The translations under genes and the position numbers were made by a program. Below the pieces are notes generated by a model. The model was given only the letters and a program-made list of their open reading frames with translations. It did no database searches and had not been told where the DNA came from. A stretch of 64,000 nucleotides of DNA from Ceratotherium simum simum. Lineage: Eukaryota; Chordata; Mammalia; Perissodactyla; Rhinocerotidae. The DNA is taken from NCBI RefSeq assembly GCF_000283155.1, contig NW_004454173.1, forward strand, positions 8,514,132 through 8,578,131, written 5' to 3'. Below are positions 57,605 to 64,000 of the stretch, piece after piece (position 1 is the stretch's first letter; the number at the start of each line of letters is the position of its first letter).

Positions 57605-57740
57605 CTAACATTTATTGAACACTCACTGTGTGCCAGGCAGTTGGAAATTCTCAGCTTAAATCATTTAATCCTCACACAGCTGTGAGTTCAGTTGTCTTAT
57701 TATCCCCCTTTTGCAGAAGAGAAGTTTTGAGAGAGAAAGA
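57605..57740 (-). mobile_element. MIR SINE, antisense
   Basis: 'taacatttattgaacactca', 'ctgtgtgccaggcagttgga', 'tcatttaatcctcacacagc' show antisense MIR. Confidence 0.85.
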
Positions 57741-57914
57741 AAATCAATACAGCACAGCGAGAGCTGCTTTTCCGTCTCAGGCGTCCTGGCTCCAGAGCCC
57801 ATAGCCTCACCAGGCCTCACCGCCCTGTGCTTCCTCTTGGTAACACCAGGGACTTGGGCACTGGGCACAAGGTCTCCTAGAGTCAGCTGTAGCCCCTTTG
57901 TGTGATGTAGGAAG

Positions 57915-58045
57915 AACAACATCTTCTGTTTGTGGAGATTCTTTTCTGGGCCTGGTGCTGCACGAGGCACTTTGCTTCTGGTTTAATCCTCACACAATCC
58001 CTGTAGTTGTAGATGTTATTACCCAGATTGATAATCAGGAAACCA
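57915..58045 (-). mobile_element. MIR-like fragment, antisense
   Basis: 'ggtgctgcacgaggcacttt', 'ggtttaatcctcacacaatc' and 'attacccagattgataatca' suggest a second, more decayed MIR. Confidence 0.6.
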
Positions 58046-60049
58046 CCTGTCCCTTAAAAAGTCGTGTGTGTTTCATTTAAGTCTCCTGGGAGCAAATGAC
58101 GGAAAACAACCACGCAAGAAAGGGAGAAGTGAAAAGCAAGATTCAGAGATACAGACGGTGTTGCATAGAAGCCAAGGGCAGAAATTGGCCAGGACCCTCC
58201 GGGGATCCAAAATTGGAAAGACAGGAGGAATCCAGGTAGTTTCCTTCTTGGCTCCCTCATGCTCCCTGACCTCTTGTCTCTGCCTCACTCTGTTTCTGCT
58301 TCATTTTTCCCCTTCATCTGTCTGTCCATCCATCTGTCCATCCATCCAGGCTTTCACCACTCTGTTATACCAAGACGTTTCACATGTCCACACGGCAAAG
58401 GCAGCCTCAGCTCCCTGGTTCCTGTTTCCTCAGTTCCTGCACACAGCATATCCTAAATTAAAACCTCTTTATCTCGGTTCCAGTTTCCTGGGAAAGAGAC
58501 TGTGGCCCAGCCTAGTCCAACTAGCCTTGTGCAAGATGTCCAGCATTTACCCATGTGACCACGCCAGGGCAGTTGTCTGAGAAAGAGATCAATGAGCTGA
58601 GCAGACATTCCAAAGGTGTCTACCACAGTGACCTTAAGGGATCTCATCTTAAGATCACAGTGATCTTAAGTGAGTCTGTGCTCACTCTACAGTCACCCTC
58701 CTTAGGCAATGTCATCTTGGTGCATCATTTTCATCAACCCAGGTGCGTTGTCTCTGACTCTTCTTCATGCACCTGCCCATCAGCTTTACCTCCTAAAGAA
58801 CAATCCTCATGAGGGGCTTTAGGGAATGCACACTGCTTTTACTGACAGCCACTACCAGTTCACGGGTATTTTTATCCCCTTCGGCCTGGGGAAGTAACAG
58901 CCCTGAGCTGACAAGAGCCAGGGCAGACTTGGCCCAGGCTGCAGCAGGTTACGGGAGCCAGGCGGGTGATGACAGGAATTCTATTATGAAGCAGGCCCCA
59001 GCTCCTCGGCCTCCTGTAACTCACACCGTGGGACAAAGGGATTTCTGAATTGCTTTTATTCCCCCAGGTGTTCCGCACCCCTTGTTAGTGACCTGCATTT
59101 GTGGTTGGTTGGATCAGGGACAAAAGAGGGACGAGGGACAAAGGTCTGGGCCACTGGCTTTAGAACTGAGGTTCAGCCGCCTGTGTGACCTGATGCTTCC
59201 TACCATGCAGGTCAGGGCAGATCTCCCCTAGAAGAGCCAGAGGCCTCGGGAAGCGGTGCAGGTGTCCAGGCTCGGTTTCTAGGAAATTGGACTTTAGAAA
59301 AACGGGCATGGCTATCTACATAAATACATAAAGGGTCGTCTTTGTCATCGCTGCCTCTTCCCTGCCCCAGAAGTGACTCACGGTGACCTTGCCCCATTGT
59401 GCCGTGCCTCCCTAAACACGGGGTCCCACCAGGTGCTTCCTCCAGCTGCGTCACAGTGAGCTTGGGAAGCATGACTTGGTGTCTGTCAAGTACTCAGTGA
59501 GGCCAGCTCTTGAACAGAACCGACTGAGAGTGGCGTTGTAGGCGGAGGTTGTCTTCTGCCTCCTTCCAGAACTTCAAACACACGTCTCTGCTGTATAAAG
59601 GGCGTTCGCTGAATGTGAAAGGTTTCCTTCAGGTTGATGGAATTCATTCCCTAGGAGTAAAATTTAGCTGGAGTGATTTGTTTTGGTAGCTGGTGTTGTT
59701 TTATTATAGGTGGTAGGTTCCAGCACTTACTGGAGTCTTTTCCAAACCAAGCCCCATAGCTCCCACCTGTTTTAGCTCAGACACTGGGCCTGTAATTATG
59801 GCAGAGACCAGTAGGTGAGCGAGCATGTGTATTAATAGGACTGAGGCCCTGCAGTTCTCAGTGGGTGGCCTGGGATGGGGAGAAAGGAAGCACCCTAACC
59901 AGCCTTTCGCTTTTTCTGCCGACTCTTGATGGTGAAACTAGCAGTAAATGGACAGCGATGCCCCACACTCGGTGGCCTCAGCACTTGGGGATGATCTCCC
60001 TTTGTGTCACGACACCTGCCCCACAACTGACACTTCTGCTGTTCCCTCA
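58046..60049. other. Intronic DNA, no recognised gene
   Basis: Has a short TCCA-type simple repeat at about 58318-58351. The 170-aa frame at 58068-58580 has a hydrophobic/serine-rich middle produced by that pyrimidine-rich tract and no known domain. Confidence 0.35.
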
Positions 60050-60335
60050 GCTTGATACCTGCCCCCTCCGTCCCCACTCCAGCCTGACTCAAGCTTCTGC
60101 ATCCTTCAAGGCTGGGGAATCGGCTCCTCTTCGAAGCTTTCCCCAAATCCCTCCCCAGCCCCCAGGCGCTCAGGTGCCCCGTGACACCCTCGGTGCCCCT
60201 CCACTGCACTTAGCACACCGGGGGCATGTGCTCTCTCTACATATCTGTGAGCTTCATGAGAGCAGACGTGGGGTCTCATTCGTTTTACGAACTTGGTCCC
60301 TACCCAGGGCCTGGCATGGTGTGTTCAGTGAACTT
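60050..60335 (+). mobile_element. L2 LINE 3' fragment
   Basis: 'catccttcaaggctggggaa', 'tcttcgaagctttccccaaa', 'tctgtgagcttcatgagagc' and 'acccagggcctggcatggtg' follow the sense L2 3' order. This explains the 227-aa ORF crossing it. Confidence 0.7.
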
Positions 60336-60689
60336 TCCTTCTTAAGAACCTTAAAGGAAGCATCCCTCAAAGCCTCAGTAAAAAGCCTGCACACCAGAAC
60401 CCAGACGATTTCCTCCCATGGAGTCCTAGGACCCAAACCAGCACTGAGTGAGTCTCATTTTGGATATCATTCCAACGAGCCTCACGGCCTGGTTACTCCA
60501 GGCATCGGAATGGGTGTTAAGGGAGAAGGTGGTACTGGTAGCTCTTAATAATGGGCAGCAAGGGCTGTGAGCGTCCCTCTTTTCATAGCTGCTTCCCTAC
60601 CCACACTGCCTAAACAGCTGCCCTTCAAGACAATCTCAAAACTGTACCTGTCCAATGTCCCATCTTTATCTTTCAGAAGAAAATTAGAA

Positions 60690-60935
60690 AAATATGGAGG
60701 AAGCACACGTGACGTTGGCTTGTTTCTAATTATGAAAGTAATACTCATCATAGAAACCTTCAGAGATACTGAAAAGTGTAAAGAAATAAATGTCCTCCCA
60801 GATCCACAACTGAAAGCTGACTTGTAGCTATATAGGTATTTTTTTCGTCCTTTCTGTGCATATCTGCATCTTTGGCTGTAACTGAAATCATTCTGCACAT
60901 TCATGTTTATGATCTTGTTTTAACTGCAAACACCT
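60690..60935 (-). mobile_element. L1 3'-region fragment, antisense
   Basis: 'tatgaaagtaatactcatca', 'gagatactgaaaagtgtaaa' and 'tgaaatcattctgcacattc' resemble an old L1 3' UTR in antisense. Confidence 0.5.
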
Positions 60936-61207
60936 TTCCTATCACAGCCAGCAGCAGCAGCTGCTTCCGTTTATTGCACACTTTCTGGAAGCCTCACCTG
61001 AGGACACGCTCAGTGAACATTTGTTGCTGATGATTGCTCACTCACCTCACCCACCCTCACCCCCCCACTACCTAAAGATGAGTGAGTCTTTGCTCAAAGC
61101 TGGAGATTTTTGTCGTTTATCTCCTCCTCTGCGAAAGGAATCCTGGAGAAATTGCTGCCAAATTTCAACCTCCTTTGCAGCAGACTTGTTAAAATATTAC
61201 GAGGAGA

Positions 61208-61452
61208 GGGGCCGGCCCGGTGGCGTAGTGGTTAAGTTCACGCGCTCCGCTTCAGCAGCCAGGGTTCGCAGGTTCGGATCCCGGGCGCAGACCTATGCAC
61301 CGCTAATCAAGCCATGCTGTGGCGGCGTCCCATGTAAAGTAGAGGAAGATGGGCACGGATGTTAGCCCAGGGCCAGTCTCCCTCAGCAAAAAAGAAGAGG
61401 GTTGGCAGCAGATGTTAGCTCAGGGCTAATCTTCCTCAAAAAAAAAAAAAAA
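61208..61452 (+). mobile_element. ERE SINE, sense
   Basis: Head 'gggccggcccggtggcgtag', 'tggttaagttcacgcgctcc', box B-like 'ggttcggatcccgggcgcag', tail 'gggctaatcttcctc' plus A15. A perfect 12-bp duplication (attacgaggaga) is at 61196-61207 and 61453-61464. Confidence 0.96.
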
Positions 61453-61464
61453 TTACGAGGAGAA

Positions 61465-62919
61465 GTGCATGTAAGCAGAGGTTCTCCTCACAGCAAAAAC
61501 ATTTTGCCAGGAGAGAAACGTGTTTTTATTTTTCTACCTAGTGACATTATTTTAGGGCTTTGATAGGACAGACATTACTTTTTGTTAAATCGTCATTGTA
61601 TCTTGGCTGGCTTGTTTCCCCCTCCTGCTGGCTTCAAGAGTTGCACGTAGCCCGAGGGATGGGTGTTGTACCCACTCTTCTAGGTGGTGGCAGATGGAGG
61701 TTAGAAATGAGACTTTGAATGAAAAGAAATTCACATTTTCACAGTTCCAAAGCTTGCTGTGCATCACAGGTGCCCCTGTGTTATCTGAGAATCTGCCTCC
61801 TGGGCTGGGGGTGGGACCAAGAACAGGAGAATGTGCAGGCCTGGAAGGCAGTATTTCCTCCCCCCAGATCTGGAACGCAGCCCAGATATGAGATGTGATA
61901 ATGATTTGGGGGGGGACTAGAAATAGATGCTATTTCCCTTTGAGTGCCCTCATCTTTTTGATGCCTACTGCCTTAGAAACTCTTGCCAAGGGCATTGACT
62001 TCTAGCAGCCAAAGGATGAGCCACTTACCTACTGAACCAGTTCCCAGTAATCAGGTCTTTCTAGCTGTTGGAATTCGCGGACTGCCAGTCATAGCCATGA
62101 AGAAGGTGAACAGGCCCATTAACAGAAATACATAAGACTGACCTACCTACCTGCCAAGGGGTGGTTTGGGGTGGCTATACCACCCAAGTCTTCATCAGCC
62201 ACCCTTGGCTGCCCCTCTAGATGAACACAGAATCAGCATAACAACTTCCTGTACGATGCAGCTCTTGGACGTGTCTCCATCGCATACTTTCCCTCCACCC
62301 CACCCCACTGCCAACCTGCTCATTCCACCCAAGTCCTTCCCATATAGAATATTCGGAACACCCACTGAAGCTTGTCCACCCAACTCGGCCTCTTCGCTTG
62401 TCAGCCACACTCAAATGAAGGCCAATAGCTTAGACAGCTTACTGTATTTAGTTTTCTGTTGGTTTTTATTGCCAACCTGAAGAGTTGTTTTGTTGTTTGG
62501 TTTTTGTGTGTGTAAATCTTACCATTCCACCTTCACTCTTCAGTTCTTGCTTCTCCTTAGCAGATAGAGACGTTTCATAGATCCAGGGGATGTTTTTTCC
62601 TTCTAATTAAGGTCTTACCTAAAATCGGGAATAGGAGGCCATAGGTTGTACTGTCTTCTGATAGAATGGGCCGGATTGCACTAGTGATGAATCGGAGGTA
62701 AACAAGAACACACACAACTCTGTCCTCCGTTCAGCCGTGGATGCATGGTAACATTCTGAGCAAAGCTGGTGGCTCTTAAAACCACAAATAAAGATGGGTT
62801 CTGCATATATATATCCTTTGTGAATTGGTAAAATCTCAATTTCCTTACAAAATGACTTCCCACCCCCTTACCCCCCCCAAAAGGATGATTACCAGCCCTG
62901 ATTGCACTCATCCTGCAGG
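61465..62919. other. Intronic DNA, no recognised gene
   Basis: No exon or clear repeat. The frames in the 62166-62480 region on both strands carry no familiar motif. Confidence 0.35.
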
Positions 62920-63200
62920 TCTGGGCTCACACGTCACTTGCTCAGAGAAACCTCCCCTGACCCCCATGCAGATGACCAGATGTCATTGTTTCCTCCACTT
63001 TTCCTTCACAGGATTTACCAGAATTTGTAAATGTGCTTATTTATAAGACTTTTTATTTTTTTAGAGCAATGTGTGTCTCCCACACCAGACTCTATTTGGG
63101 TAGGAGCTGTGTGTGTTTTATGCCTGTTTTACTCTCTGTTGGGTCCCCAGCACCTAATTCAGCACCTGGCTGACCGGGTGCCCCATAGATGTTAGTGGGA
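62920..63200 (+). mobile_element. L2 LINE 3' fragment
   Basis: 'agagaaacctcccctgaccc', 'tgtgcttatttataagactt', 'gggtccccagcacctaattc' and 'agcacctggctgaccgggtg' match the sense L2 3' end. Confidence 0.75.
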
Positions 63201-63393
63201 GGGAGGGAGGAAATCCACTAATCTCAGAGGTTCCTGAAACAAAGCATTTTACACTGTCAATCTTGGAGACATCGCTTTTTAATTGAGACTCAAGCATTTC
63301 TCTCGTTAAGCAGTCTTAATTTCCACAGCACTTTATTCACACCACTTGCATAGTACTTATTACATGGTAGCTTAGTACATCGGTAGCTTTTTT

Positions 63394-63633
63394 TTTTTTT
63401 TTTTTGTGAGGGAGATCAGCCCTGAGCTAACATCCATGCCAATCCTCCTCTTTTTGCTGAGGAAGACTGGCCCTGGGCTAACATCCGTGCCCATCTTCCT
63501 CTGCTTTATGTGGGATGCTGCCACAGCATCGCTTGACAAGCGGTGTATCACTGCGCTCCCGGGATCCAAACCCGGGCTGCCAGCAGCGGAGCACGCGCAC
63601 TTAACCACTACACCACAGGGCTGGCCCCATAGT
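63394..63633 (-). mobile_element. ERE SINE, antisense
   Basis: It starts with a T run and 'gagggagatcagccctgagc', and ends with 'cttaaccactacaccacagg' and 'gctggcccc'. A 10-bp duplication (tagctttttt) lies at 63384-63393 and 63634-63643. ORFs on both strands translate the SINE itself. Confidence 0.94.
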
Positions 63634-63643
63634 TAGCTTTTTT

Positions 63644-64000
63644 AAGAGCCCATTTCAACCTGCTAGGTTGGCGTTCCTTTCAAGTGGAGACGGCATCTCT
63701 CTTGTCTCTATGTTCCTACTCCTGAGTCAGGAATTTTCTGATGGGCTAAATGGAGTTTCTAACATTGAGGCTACTCGGAGGCCGTCGTTAGACTGTTGTT
63801 GGGCTGACTTGTCCAAAGTGTTCTTTTTCTTTGATGCTCTCTGCCCAGGTATGAGGACCTTTCAGGTGTCCCTTATTTTCTGTGATTAACCCCGCATGTT
63901 CCAGGTGAAAGGCGTGTACATTTCCATTTATGTTGCTTTCTTCCAGTTTATAAAACCGTATGATTTAGGTAGGGATCGCATCATCGTCCTCACTTTACTA
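63644..64000. other. Intronic DNA to the window edge
   Basis: No exon or recognisable repeat. Confidence 0.35.

Noticed and set aside
59865..60548. 227-aa ORF on the + strand
   Set aside because: It crosses a decayed L2 element, has no recognisable domain, and sits inside an intron.
61208..61290. tRNA-like box A and box B sequences, here and in other EREs
   Set aside because: These are the tRNA-derived heads of SINEs. They do not form a complete tRNA with a valid anticodon arm and acceptor stem.

Overview
This is a vertebrate, and specifically mammalian, genomic window that lies almost entirely inside one gene. Seven short exons on the + strand (between 27186 and 41675) splice in frame into 281 consecutive codons of protein kinase C eta (PRKCH). 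They encode the pseudosubstrate, both C1 diacylglycerol/phorbol-ester zinc domains, the hinge, and the start of the kinase domain (glycine loop, catalytic lysine, alphaC region). The N-terminal C2-domain exons and the rest of the kinase domain are not visible and should lie outside the window, upstream and downstream respectively.

The host is most likely an odd-toed ungulate (Perissodactyla). At least ten copies of the ERE tRNA-derived SINE family are present, most with clean target-site duplications. There are no Alu, B1/B2 or ruminant Bov-tA elements. The sequence alone does not separate equids from rhinoceroses or tapirs.

Layout: 1-27185 is the 3' part of a long upstream intron (L1, L2, MIR, MER20, ERE and a 100-N assembly gap). 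27186-41675 is the exon-bearing core, with six introns of 2666, 3628, 1470, 2221, 3250 and 410 bp. 41676-64000 is the start of another long intron, rich in ERE, MIR and L2 copies. Older L1 copies are repeatedly interrupted by MIR, ERE or younger L1 insertions.

I found no novel gene, operon, CRISPR array or unknown system. The most interesting points are: an isoleucine at the position of the human PRKCH V374I stroke-associated variant; a C1A-C1B linker that looks two residues shorter than human; a U2 snRNA fragment flanked by 11-bp duplications; a TG-rich minisatellite filling most of the 410-bp intron; inverted ERE pairs bracketing coding exons; CTCF-like motifs near the last exons; and a tRNA-headed, RTE-like-tailed SINE. 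Comparisons with human PKC eta and with repeat consensus sequences are from memory and need alignment.
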